The notes beneath the pieces were generated by a model that saw only the letters and a program-made list of their open reading frames with translations, was not told where the DNA came from and ran no database searches. Of a DNA stretch of 64,000 nucleotides, positions 8,636 through 16,069 are shown in pieces (position 1 is the stretch's first letter; each line of letters begins with the position of its first letter). Origin of the DNA: G963664935 sp963664935 (GTDB lineage Bacteria > Pseudomonadota > Gammaproteobacteria > Methylococcales > G963664935). Made by a program: the position numbers and the translations under genes. The DNA is taken from assembly GCA_963664935.2 (NCBI GenBank), contig CAXXSE010000007.1, positions 1,116,001-1,180,000 on the forward strand, read 5' to 3'.

Positions 8636-9544
8636 TCATTTGACCTTCCCCCATTGTATGGAGAAGCCATTCATCAGATCATTGATCAGGGTCTTTGTGT
8701 GACGGTCTGTAGTGGCTGTCAGGTGGGTATATTTGGCGGTGGTTAAGAGGCTCCTATGGCCGAGGATTTTTTTGCACCTCAAGTAAGTCAACACCCGATT
8801 CAATCAGATGGGTGGCGTAACTGTGGCGTAGGCTGTGTGGGGTAATCTTTTTTTTATCCCACAGGCGTCCACAAGCTTTTTCAGGGTCGTCTGGACGCCG
8901 CCACGATCCAGCGGTGTGGTCGCCGTATGACTGCCTTTCAGACCGCCTTTGCGATTCGGGAAGAGTAATACCGGATTGCGATGCACCGACCAGAAGCGAC
9001 GGAGTATATCCACCGTGGCGTCGGGCAGCGGCACCAAGCGATCCTGATTGCCCTTGGCATCGCGGATATGCACCCGCTGACGCTCAGCATCGATATCACC
9101 GACCTCGAGGCGAAGTCCTTCACCGAGACGCAAGCCGAGACTGTAGACGGTAAAAAAGAACACCCGGTAGCTCAACTTGTGGGCCGCCATAAAGAGACGC
9201 GACGCTTCCTTAATGGTAACGATATCCGGTAACCGTGTGGTCCGCGGTGGCTTAATCAAATCAACGTTCACCCAGGGCTTATGGAGGACATGCTGATAGA
9301 AGAATTTGAGGCCATACAGGTCGAGCTTAACCGCGCTCCAGGAATGCGTACTGAGAAGCTTCGAGAAATAATCCGTCAACTGCTGCTCTGAAAGATCATA
9401 AACTTGATGCTCAAAGTACAAGCCAATGCGACGAATGCCGCGCGAATAGGCCTCTATCGTCTTAGGTTGAAGACCTTTAAGCCTAAGGTGTTGCAGTAAC
9501 GTTTGATAATCCTACTTGAAATTTCTATTGAAGGGTGTTGTCAT
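8636..9544 (-). pseudogene. Tyrosine recombinase (phage integrase family) of the IS91-like unit, broken
   Basis: The frame from ATG 9544 begins MTTPFNRNFK, meets TAG at 9514-9512, then continues DYQTLLQHLRLKGLQPKTIE into the SAM-like N-terminal domain and the catalytic domain (LGLRLGEGLRLEVGDID with the first Arg). After GIKK a missing A in an A8 run shifts the frame; the correct frame reads THSLRHSYATHL-type sequence (PHSLRHSYATHLIESGVDLL). An extra A in an A7 run shifts it again before ILGHRSLLTTAKYTHL, which holds the catalytic Tyr. It lacks the extra segment typical of integron integrases, so it is not IntI. The TGA overlaps the transposase ATG. Confidence 0.85.
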
Positions 9545-9550
9545 GACACT

Positions 9551-9602
9551 GTAACCTCATATTCGTGGTTGAATACCCCTCGGTGCGAGGGGTTGAGGTT
9601 AC
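9551..9602. repeat. Cruciform at the right side of the IS91-like unit
   Basis: GTAACCTCA (9551-9559) pairs with TGAGGTTAC (9594-9602), and inside it ACCCCTCG (9575-9582) pairs with CGAGGGGT (9586-9593) around a GTG loop. It lies just upstream of the recombinase gene. It may be a terminal hairpin of the element, as rolling-circle elements use hairpin ends, or the recombinase attachment site. Confidence 0.55.
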
Positions 9603-9652
9603 ATTTTATATTTAATCAGGGCTCGAGGTCTTTTCTCCGCGATAGCGGCTTC

Positions 9653-9745
9653 GTCCAACCATCGCGTCAACTCTGACTGGCTAACCCGCCGCTCCTCGTT
9701 CCTCGTCGCTCTGGGTTAGCCAGCAGGTTACGCAAAACGTTAGCG
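9653..9745 (+). repeat. attC recombination site
   Basis: The site has an outer core GTCCAAC at 9653-9659, long arms CTGGCTAACCC and GGGTTAGCCAG around a CG-rich centre resembling that of the attC at 2738-2830, and an end core GTTAGCG at 9739-9745. The cassette array resumes here. Confidence 0.7.
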
Positions 9746-9759
9746 CATCATTACAATAG

Positions 9760-9999
9760 GGAGATGGATCAATCGAACTTACCAAAGAATTAATTGCACG
9801 GTCGCGAGTAATCGCAAAAGGTAAGCGTATCCGCGATGTTCAAAGACTCCTTGAGGAATATGGAGGTCAACGGTCAAAATGGGTCAAGAAAAGCAGCCCA
9901 GTATTCGAGAACGACGGAACTTTCTATGAATACCACTGGTATGAACATTATGGCATCGGTCGATTTGAAACCAAACTCAAGGTGGTTACAGAGAAATGA
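9760..9999 (+). pseudogene. Second member of cassette family A, no start codon found
   Basis: From 9760 the frame reads GDGSIELTKELIARSRVIAK and on to NDGTFYEYHWYEHYGIG and RFETKLK, a clear relative of the protein at 5107-5340. No usable start lies in frame after the TAG at 9757. An ATG at 9764 is in another frame, and a one-base insertion after it would restore a full protein of about 78 residues. The stop overlaps the next gene's ATG (ATGA), as a conserved coupled pair would. It could be a frameshifted gene or a sequencing error. Confidence 0.55.
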
Positions 10000-10322
10000 T
10001 TATTAAGCTCAAATCAAAGAATCCCAGCTATGCTGACCTATCCGAAGCTCAACCGTACTTCGTTATTGGGATAGAGGCAGATGACTACAGAATATTGAAC
10101 GACGCTGGAAAACCATATCTTTACCCACCCGAACTTTTTGATGTATTAGATTCGGGTGAACCAAAAGATTGGATAACGGAAATTGGTGAAGATGGTGAGC
10201 GGTATTCATACCCCAAATCTTTAAACAAAGTTGGCTTTTTCGAGAATTTTTTTGATCAGAAGCATGAAGAAACATCCATATTTTGGCACGTTGTAAACCA
10301 GAGACTTACAGACGCCGCATGA
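9996..10322 (+). CDS. Second member of cassette family B (108 aa, motif duplicated)
   Basis: This soluble acidic protein contains two similar blocks, RILNDAGKPYLYPPELFDV and ITEIGEDGERYSYPKSL, each like the single RIVDESGEDYVYPESFF block of the gene at 5558-5785. It overlaps the preceding A-family frame by 4 bp and ends just before the next attC. The A-B arrangement is thus found twice in the array with clearly diverged sequences, which suggests selection for the pair rather than chance. Biochemical role is unknown. Confidence 0.6.
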   Translation: MIIKLKSKNPSYADLSEAQPYFVIGIEADDYRILNDAGKPYLYPPELFDVLDSGEPKDWITEIGEDGERYSYPKSLNKVGFFENFFDQKHEETSIFWHVVNQRLTDAA

Positions 10323-10333
10323 CCCCATAAAAC

Positions 10334-10450
10334 GCTAACAAAAGGTTCAACCTGAGGCAAAACCCTTTGTTTCTTCAAAGTTTTTAGTGCCTTTCAGTTT
10401 CAGTGTCTTCGTCAAGTCTCTGGAAGGGTTTTGCCCAGGTTAACCAAGCC
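10334..10450 (+). repeat. attC site, long VCR-like family, end core altered
   Basis: It is closely related to 2277-2395 over its whole length (CCTGAGGCAAAACCC to GGGTTTTGCCCAGGTTAACC). The outer core GCTAAC is at 10334-10339. The expected end core GTTAGC reads GATAGC at 10451, so recombination there may be weak. Confidence 0.65.
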
Positions 10451-10585
10451 GATAGCTCCGCTTCGCGGAGCTATCGTGGAGGATAAGGGCATGAGGCGTA
10501 ACAACTGCGTATGGTGTCGCCATGTCAACGCTATCAATCGGATCAAGTCAGGCGCTGATAGCGTTCCTTATCCTCCACGTTAGTG
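10450..10585 (+). repeat. attC-like palindromic site without a gene inside
   Basis: A perfect hairpin (CGATAGCTCCGC, loop TTC, GCGGAGCTATCG) is followed by a long palindrome with perfect arms CGTGGAGGATAAGG (10475-10488) and CCTTATCCTCCACG (10566-10579), ending in GTTAGTG at 10579-10585. It abuts the previous attC, so either an empty cassette or fused attC sites lie here. The hicA gene starts 33 bp later. Confidence 0.6.
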
Positions 10586-10617
10586 CCCAATAATCCCGGA
10601 TCAGTTAAACTTTCTAA

Positions 10618-10878
10618 ATGACCAAAGCTGATAAACTACTTCGCAAGATTCTACAAGGTCGTTCTGACGCAAACATTAGCTTTGATGAATTACGGTCCTT
10701 ACTGAAGGGCCTTGGGTTTGAAGAACGTATTCGAGGTAGCCACCATATCTTTCGTTGTGGCAACGTCGAAGAACGTTTAAATCTCCAACGTGATGGGGTA
10801 AATGCAAAGCCATATCAAGTTCGCCAAGTTCGAAGCGTTATTCTGAGGTACGGTTTAGGAGCAGACGAAGATGCATAA
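10618..10878 (+). CDS. hicA: HicA-family toxin
   Basis: An 86-residue protein with the double-stranded RNA-binding-like fold of HicA/YcfA: DELRSLLKGLGFEERIRGSHH, with the catalytic His in GSHHIFR, and a C-terminal VNAKPYQVRQVRSVI. HicA cleaves mRNA and tmRNA. It overlaps the HicB-like gene by 8 bp, giving the usual toxin-first order. A few extra N-terminal residues (MTKADKLLRKILQGRSDANI) are common in cassette-borne members. The start ATG follows the attC by 32 bp. Confidence 0.88.
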   Translation: MTKADKLLRKILQGRSDANISFDELRSLLKGLGFEERIRGSHHIFRCGNVEERLNLQRDGVNAKPYQVRQVRSVILRYGLGADEDA

Positions 10879-11083
10879 ATACGAAGTGATAATCTACTGG
10901 AGCCAAGAAGATGAGGCTTTCGTAGCCGAAGCACCAGAGCTTCCGGGTTGCATGGCACACGGCAGCACTCAGACTACGGCATTGAAAAACATGAACGAAG
11001 CCGTCGAACTTTGGTTGGACACCGCACAGGAGTTTGGTGATCCGATACCTGAACCCAAAGGACGTCGGCTTTTGTATGCATAA
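10871..11083 (+). CDS. hicB: HicB-family antitoxin, short form
   Basis: A 70-residue protein with the HicB N-terminal fold: YEVIIYWSQEDEAFVAEAPE then LPGCMAHGSTQTTALKNMNEA, and WLDTAQEFGDPIPEPKGRR. It lacks a separate C-terminal DNA-binding domain, as in the short HicB class, so it probably acts only by binding HicA. It overlaps hicA and ends just before the outer core of the next attC, so the two genes make one complete cassette. Confidence 0.88.
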   Translation: MHKYEVIIYWSQEDEAFVAEAPELPGCMAHGSTQTTALKNMNEAVELWLDTAQEFGDPIPEPKGRRLLYA

Positions 11084-11085
11084 TG

Positions 11086-11213
11086 CGCTAACCAAACGCT
11101 CAACTTGAACCAAAACCCTATGGTTCTTTACAAGGGTTTGTTGTGAAATCAGGCTTCGAGGCTTCTACCAAGTCTCTGGGAGGGTTTTGGTCAAGTTAGC
11201 TTGGTCGTTGGGC
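11086..11213 (+). repeat. attC site, last of the visible array
   Basis: It has outer core CGCTAAC (11086-11092), arms AACTTGAACCAAAACCC and GGGTTTTGGTCAAGTT, and end core GTTGGGC (11207-11213). It belongs to the same 120-130 bp family as the sites at 2277 and 10334. No cassette gene follows, so the array ends here. Confidence 0.8.
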
Positions 11214-11659
11214 GGGTCGTGATGAACCCGTTTTAACAGGTCTAGGCCACATTCTGTGATGGACGTGATGGACGTGATGGACGTGATGGCGGAAATATTC
11301 AAAGTTCAATCTGCGTTCTCAGATATTGGACTTAGCTATTAGCGAAGAAGAGGAAAAGCGTCCATTCGGGTCGGACCACGGTAACACACAGATATATAAA
11401 GAAAACAATCTTCAAAAAGGGCGATATTTGGGCTTAGAACGCCAGTTTTGTGGTCAAAAAGGTAGCTTTAAGAGTATGACCGGGGGTATTGCGCCTAACG
11501 AATAAGGATTGGATCACAGTGTCAGGCCATGGTAAGTCATAGATATTATAGAAATCAAAGGGGACGCTAGCGTTAGGCGTGTTAAGTGTTGCCAAGATTT
11601 CAGCTTTGATAGTCGAACCACTCATCGCCATTTCAATGATTTAAGTCTGTGTAGAAAAT
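11214..11659. other. Non-coding stretch after the array, with a 9-bp tandem repeat
   Basis: The repeat GTGATGGAC occurs three times plus a partial unit at 11256-11289. I see no convincing gene. A 65-codon minus-strand frame at 11434-11631 has no recognisable features and is not called. Confidence 0.5.
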
Positions 11660-11900
11660 ATTTATTCGAATAAACTAAGTCGATGGTGGATCTTGGTGAT
11701 TTTTGGCTTTGGTTTGTTACATGGTTTGGGTTTCGCTGGCGTGTTGACCGAAATTGGTTTGGTTTCAGATCATTTCGTGACTGGATTGATTGCGTTTAGT
11801 ATCGGTGTTGAACTGGGTCAATTGAGTATTATCCTATAGTGGACCCCGGTTTTAAGACAGTAGTTTAAGCTGTGCTCTGTTATTTTAGGAGCGAGGAAAA

Positions 11901-12200
11901 ATGAGCGAAGCAAAAAAGCGGAAGGTCCACACACCTGAGTTCAAGGCGAAGGTAGGTCTTGAGGCATTGCGGGGAGTGAAGACGATCAACGAGATTGGTC
12001 AGGAGCACGGTGTTCACCCAGTACAGGTTGGGCAGTGGAATAAGGCCATTCAGGAGCAAGCCAAAACATTGTTTGAAGGCAAGCGTGGTCCCCAGCAGCT
12101 GGCTGCGTACCGGGAGCCTGAGCTACTGTACAGCGAGATTGGCAAATTGAAGGTAGAACTTGACTGGCTTAAAAAAAAGTCCGGGATGAGCCTGTCATGA
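11901..12200 (+). CDS. IS3-family OrfA (helix-turn-helix protein)
   Basis: A 99-residue OrfA: KKRKVHTPEFKAKVGLEALR and a helix-turn-helix region (INEIGQEHGVHPVQVGQW), followed by a leucine-zipper-like segment (EIGKLKVELDWLKKK). It is preceded by TTAGGAGCGAGG, a good RBS. A run of eight A at about 12171-12178 allows a -1 ribosomal shift into orfB, producing the OrfAB transposase; orfB is indeed in the -1 frame. OrfA alone usually represses and modulates transposition. Confidence 0.9.
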   Translation: MSEAKKRKVHTPEFKAKVGLEALRGVKTINEIGQEHGVHPVQVGQWNKAIQEQAKTLFEGKRGPQQLAAYREPELLYSEIGKLKVELDWLKKKSGMSLS

Positions 12201-13168
12201 TACGGCAAGTGTGGATCGACAAAGAGGATGAGTTGAGCAGAGTCCAGCAATGTGTTCTGGCGGGGGTATCTAGCGCCACGTTTTATGCGCATCAAAAGCC
12301 CAAGCTGGCCGATGAAAGCGATCTGTTGCTCAGCCACATGATTGACGAAGAATACACACGGCATCCGTTCTATGGCAGCCGCAAGATGGTTGTATTCCTG
12401 AAGGGGAAGGGGCACACCGTCAATCGCAAGCGGGTACAACGTTTGATGCGGCGGATGGGACTGTCCGGCATGGCGCCTGGGCCCAACACCAGCCGTGCAC
12501 ACCCTGAGCACAAGGTCTATCCGTACCTACTGCGCGGAGTTCCTGTGGTTAGGCCCAACCACGTGTGGAACACGGATATCACCTATATCCGGTTGGCGCA
12601 TGGCTTCGCCTACCTGGTGGCGATCATCGACTGGTACTCGCGCCGGGTGCTCAGCTGGCGGATCAGTAACAACATGGAAGCGGTATTCTGTGTCGATTGT
12701 TTGGAAGAGGCCTTGCGGACCCACGACAGGCCGGAAATCTTCAACAGCGATCAAGGTTCACAGTTCACCAGCGAAGCCTTCACCGGGGTGTTAAAACGCG
12801 AAGGCATCGACATCAGCATAGATGGTCGGGGGCGAGCGTTTGACAATATTTTCGTCGAGCGGCTCTGGCGTAGCGTCAAACACGAGGACGTGTATCTGAA
12901 GGGCTATGGGTCGATGGGCGAATTGACGCTGGGTCTGGCGGAGTACTTCGCCTTCTACAACGGCGAGCGTCCGCACCAGTCGTTGGGGCAAAAGACGCCC
13001 AACGCCGTATATCGAACCGCTACAGGTGGCGGAGCAGTGATAGTGGATAAATTCGGCGGCGCGGTGGAGGACCCCCGTTCCGCTACGCTCCACGGGGGGG
13101 TCCTCCACCGCAAAAGCAAGATCAAAAGCAAAGACAAACTCGGGGCAGTGCCATCCAGCTGCTATTGA
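12197..13168 (+). CDS. IS3-family OrfB (DDE transposase)
   Basis: A 323-residue rve-type catalytic protein with HTH_21-like DEEYTRHPFYGSRKM, then the acidic triad in NTDITYIRLAHGFAYLVAII, NSDQGSQFTS and FVERLWRSVKHEDVY. The C-terminal YNGERPHQSLGQKTP is typical of the IS3 group. It overlaps orfA by 4 bp and is in the -1 frame, so it is normally made as a fusion. All catalytic residues are present, so the element could be active. Confidence 0.92.
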   Translation: MIRQVWIDKEDELSRVQQCVLAGVSSATFYAHQKPKLADESDLLLSHMIDEEYTRHPFYGSRKMVVFLKGKGHTVNRKRVQRLMRRMGLSGMAPGPNTSRAHPEHKVYPYLLRGVPVVRPNHVWNTDITYIRLAHGFAYLVAIIDWYSRRVLSWRISNNMEAVFCVDCLEEALRTHDRPEIFNSDQGSQFTSEAFTGVLKREGIDISIDGRGRAFDNIFVERLWRSVKHEDVYLKGYGSMGELTLGLAEYFAFYNGERPHQSLGQKTPNAVYRTATGGGAVIVDKFGGAVEDPRSATLHGGVLHRKSKIKSKDKLGAVPSSCY

Positions 13169-13363
13169 AGTTGAATGTACAACTTAAACTAAGTGGGTTT
13201 TTGTCTTGACCCATGGGTCCACTCTATCCGCCTTTGCTTCATGTCCATTGGCGTGTGGTTCCGCAACAAACCTTGGTATCGTCAACATGTGACAATCCCA
13301 CTTTCGGCTATCACTGCTTGCATTGGCGCCTATTGGTTGAACGAAAGAATGTTGCTTTGTTAA

Positions 13364-13925
13364 ACCTGAATCGTTGATTTCATTACGACACAGGGCACAA
13401 ACTCTCGATTCCATACTGGTACCGGGTTTCATTCAACCAATCAGACATCGATTGAAGTTCCCGTCCAATTTCGTGTTCCGCGTACTAGTTCGAATATACT
13501 ACTCTGGATAGTGCCTTTTTCGCGCATTGTCGGCTCCGGTGATTTTGAGGTTTTATTTATGCGTCAATGGGTTAGCTCAAAAGCACACCCGATTTCACCA
13601 GGGAGTTCATCCACTAATTTCAATTTTTTGTTAATACTTTCTGCGGCTTAGGGTTTCTGAACGGAGTACTAGCTGGGAGGCTGTTTAATTCAATACGCTC
13701 TTTAATTTGAGCGGTGGTCGCTGGTTGGATGAAGATATCGTCGATATTTTAATGACTTATTACATTAGCCGGGATAGAAAAAAATATAGCGATTTTGTAA
13801 ATCAACCGACTCAATGGGCGGTTAAAACTTTTCCCTATCTTCGTGGATCAAATCCCTAGGATGCTGTCCGATAAATCCAAAAATACGTCAGTTTTCAAAA
13901 ACGAAGGATTTCAATAAATTCCACT
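13364..13925. other. Non-coding stretch with one end of repeat family 2
   Basis: No gene is supported. CTAGGATGCTGTCCGATAAA at 13857-13876 matches one terminus of the inverted-repeat family best seen at 30772-31012. The rest shows nothing recognisable. Confidence 0.45.
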
Positions 13926-14657
13926 ATGCAAAGCCACGAAATCGATTACACAATTATTGGCCACGACATCCAGATGGTCGAAATCGCCCTGGACCCGGAC
14001 GAAACCGTCATCGCCGAAGCCGGCAGCATGACTTATATGGAACAGGATATCGACTTTAGCGCTAAAATGGGCGATGGTAGTAGTGGTGTGCTAGGTTCGA
14101 TTTTCAATATCGGCAAACGCATGCTGACCGGCGAATCGGTATTTCTGACCCACTTCACAAATGAGGGCAAAGTTGTCCGCAAATTGGCCTTCTCGGCGCC
14201 TTTCCCGGGTTCCATTATTCCACTCAACCTGGCGGAACTGGACAGTGACGTCATATGTCAGAAAGACTCGTTTCTGGCAGCCGCTAAAGGCACTCAAGTG
14301 GACATCGCCTTTAACAAACGTTTGGGCAGTGGTTTTTTCGGTGGCGAAGGTTTTATACTGCAACGCCTGAGCGGCGATGGTATGGCTTTTATCCACGCCG
14401 GTGGCACCATTGTCAAAAAGCAGCTCAACAACGCAACTCTGCGCATGGATACTGGTTGTCTGGTCGGTTTCACCAGCGAAATTGACTATAGCATCAAACT
14501 CAGTGGCGGTTTAAAAAGTATGCTATTCGGTGGCGAAGGGATGTTTCTGGCTACCCTGAAAGGTACGGGTACCGTATGGATACAAAGCATGCCATTTGCG
14601 CGCTTGGCCGATAGGGTGTTATCCCATGGGCTTTTCGGCAAACAAGGGGAAGACTAA
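13926..14657 (+). CDS. TIGR00266/AIM24-family protein
   Basis: A 243-residue beta-rich protein with the family pattern: an N-terminal AEAGSMTYMEQDIDF, the Gly-rich GESVFLTHF strand region, PGSIIPLNL, FGGEGFILQRL and the repeated LFGGEGMFLATLKG near the C-terminus. Such proteins form trypsin-inhibitor-like or tryptophan RNA-binding-like beta folds. In mitochondria AIM24 affects inner-membrane organisation; the bacterial role is unknown. It is a single gene, with waaA ending convergently about 140 bp further right. Confidence 0.85.
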   Translation: MQSHEIDYTIIGHDIQMVEIALDPDETVIAEAGSMTYMEQDIDFSAKMGDGSSGVLGSIFNIGKRMLTGESVFLTHFTNEGKVVRKLAFSAPFPGSIIPLNLAELDSDVICQKDSFLAAAKGTQVDIAFNKRLGSGFFGGEGFILQRLSGDGMAFIHAGGTIVKKQLNNATLRMDTGCLVGFTSEIDYSIKLSGGLKSMLFGGEGMFLATLKGTGTVWIQSMPFARLADRVLSHGLFGKQGED

Positions 14658-14797
14658 TAATAGGGCCTCCTAGCCTCTAAGCGACTCTTCGCCGGACCCT
14701 AACAACCTGCACTTGCAGGTCCAGGGGTGATGGTGCTGTCTCAACCGATCAAAGCATTTTAGTTGTTAGAAAACATAGGTTTAAATTCCTACCCATT

Positions 14798-16069
14798 TTA
14801 CCCATCATCCATAACACCCAATATACATTCCATCGTCCTATCAACCGCACCCCGATTTTTCTGCACAAACGTCTTCCCATGCTCACCCATCTCAATACGC
14901 TGTTTCTTATCCGCCATCAGATCAATCACACGGTTTGCCAGATCGTCACTATTTGCAACCCGGATTGCAGCGTTTGTTTCGATTAACATTTGGGCGATAT
15001 TTTTAAAATTAAAAGTATGCGGACCCATTATGACAGGGACGCCAACAGCTGCGGGTTCCAATACGTTTTGCCCGCCCCTTGCCACCAGACTTCCACCTAC
15101 AAACGCGATATCCGACGCAGCGTAGAAAATCTTTAGTTCGCCTAAGGTATCACCCAGGAAGATATTTGTTTCCGGACGGCAAGCTTGGTTTTCGCTACGG
15201 CGAACGATATCAAACCCTCGCTTTAAACATAACTCGGCGACTGTATCGAAGCGTTCCGGATGACGGGGAACCAAGATAAGTATTAGATCGGAAAACCGCT
15301 CTTTTATGGCTGCATAGGCGTCCAGAACTTGCTCATCTTCCCCTTGATGAGTGCTTGCGGCAATGAAAATCGCCCGTTGATTAAATATTTCTTTCCGTAA
15401 TATCGCCGCATCGCTATAAATATCCTTTTGAAGAACCAAATCGAACTTCATATTTCCAGTGCTTTTCAGCGTTTCCGCGTCAGCGCCGATTTCAATAAAG
15501 CGTTTGGCATCGTCTTCCGTCTGCGCCGCGATACAGGAAACCTGAGCCAAAGTTAACTTAACCAATGACCGGAAATAACCATAACCAGCCGCGGACTTTT
15601 GTGATAAACGGGCGTTGACAATCACTAATGGTGTAGCGTTTTCAGCCGAATAATAAAATAAATTTGGCCAGATTTCGGTTTCCATAATGATACCGATTTT
15701 CGGGTTAAATACCTTGTAAAACCGCCGAACACATACCGGCAAATCATAGGGTAAATAAACATGCCGTATGGATTGTCCGAATAAGGACTTAACGCGCGAA
15801 GATCCTGTCGGAGTGGTGGTGGTCACCAAGATAGTGTATTCAGGGAAATGTTTTTGGATTTTTTGAATCAAGGGGAATGCGGCTTCCACCTCGCCAACGG
15901 ATACCGCGTGGAGCCAAATAATGGACTCTTTCAACGCGTTTATCCGATAAATAGCAAGCCTTTCATTCCATCTTTGTAGATAACCGGGGGCTTTTTTTCC
16001 ACGAATCAGCAGGCGAAGAAAGAAAAGGGGTGTAATTGAATAAAGAACGAACGAATAAAAAATTCGCAC
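14798..16069 (-). CDS. waaA: 3-deoxy-D-manno-octulosonic acid (Kdo) transferase
   Basis: It transfers Kdo from CMP-Kdo to lipid A precursor at the cytoplasmic face of the inner membrane. The 423-residue length is normal. An N-terminal anchor is followed by LHAVSVGEVEAAFP with the catalytic Glu near residue 60, then TTTTPTGSSRV, METEIWPNL, ARLSQKSAAGYG, the second-lobe APRHPERF-like LVPRHPERF and the CMP-binding GGSLVARGGQNVLEPAA. The start is GTG and overlaps the hldD stop by one base, so it is the last gene of the unit beginning at rpsF. Pairing with hldD makes sense because both build the LPS inner core. Confidence 0.93.
   Translation of the reverse strand: MRIFYSFVLYSITPLFFLRLLIRGKKAPGYLQRWNERLAIYRINALKESIIWLHAVSVGEVEAAFPLIQKIQKHFPEYTILVTTTTPTGSSRVKSLFGQSIRHVYLPYDLPVCVRRFYKVFNPKIGIIMETEIWPNLFYYSAENATPLVIVNARLSQKSAAGYGYFRSLVKLTLAQVSCIAAQTEDDAKRFIEIGADAETLKSTGNMKFDLVLQKDIYSDAAILRKEIFNQRAIFIAASTHQGEDEQVLDAYAAIKERFSDLILILVPRHPERFDTVAELCLKRGFDIVRRSENQACRPETNIFLGDTLGELKIFYAASDIAFVGGSLVARGGQNVLEPAAVGVPVIMGPHTFNFKNIAQMLIETNAAIRVANSDDLANRVIDLMADKKQRIEMGEHGKTFVQKNRGAVDRTMECILGVMDDG

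Larger units (their letters stand above)
6110..8639 (-). pseudogene. IS91-family (Y2/HUH) transposase, split by an insertion sequence
   Basis: The N-terminal part (8305-8639) carries the zinc-binding region (CGHRNCPHC), and the C-terminal part (6110-6892) carries HTHVHMIMPAA, the HUH motif of rolling-circle transposases, and YLGRYLYRG with the family tyrosine. The 6894-8304 element separates them. Removing it with one copy of the TGGCG target duplication restores a continuous frame through WSRQRQMYSTMIQ. The start ATG at 8639 overlaps the stop of the upstream recombinase (ATGA). The intact gene would encode about 370 residues. As it stands it cannot make a full transposase. Confidence 0.85.
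5842..9602 (-). mobile_element. IS91-like unit with tyrosine recombinase, interrupted by a DDE insertion sequence
   Basis: The unit contains a Y2/HUH transposase and an upstream, overlapping tyrosine recombinase, a pairing found in part of the IS91 family. It lies between two attC sites of the array, so it entered the cassette region. Ends are approximate. The left side (5842-6109) has no gene and begins just after CAAG-like sequence next to attC; the right side has a strong cruciform at 9551-9602. The unit is defective: the transposase is split by another element and the recombinase has a nonsense codon and two homopolymer indels. Confidence 0.6.
11838..13223 (+). mobile_element. IS3-family insertion sequence, complete
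   Basis: Ends are inverted repeats beginning AGTGGACCC with further matches (AAGACA and AGTTTAAG blocks). The element is flanked by CTAT direct repeats at 11834-11837 and 13224-13227, a 4-bp target duplication. Length is 1386 bp, with orfA and orfB in the IS3 arrangement. It looks intact. Confidence 0.9.
11660..13363 (+). pseudogene. HupE/UreJ-family membrane protein remnant, split by an IS3 element
   Basis: Left of the element, 11681-11837 reads RWWILVIFGFGLLHGLGFAG and on to IGVELGQLSII, the conserved HupE/UreJ signature region of a membrane protein thought to import nickel or a related metal. Right of it, 13225-13363 reads FMSIGVWFRNKPWYRQ and ends in two hydrophobic stretches and TAA. 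Removing the IS and one CTAT copy does not restore a single frame, so another indel exists. The N-terminal half is not recognisable upstream. The gene was probably already decaying when the element arrived. Confidence 0.7.

Noticed and set aside
8636..9544. Integron integrase
   Set aside because: The recombinase lacks IntI-specific features, overlaps an IS91-type transposase gene, and fits the recombinase of such elements.
11256..11289. 9-bp tandem repeat as a regulatory site
   Set aside because: Three and a fraction units of GTGATGGAC in non-coding DNA beside decayed genes; nothing links it to a promoter.
11434..11631. 65-codon minus-strand frame
   Set aside because: No ribosome-binding site, no homology seen, and it lies in a degenerate region next to a pseudogene.
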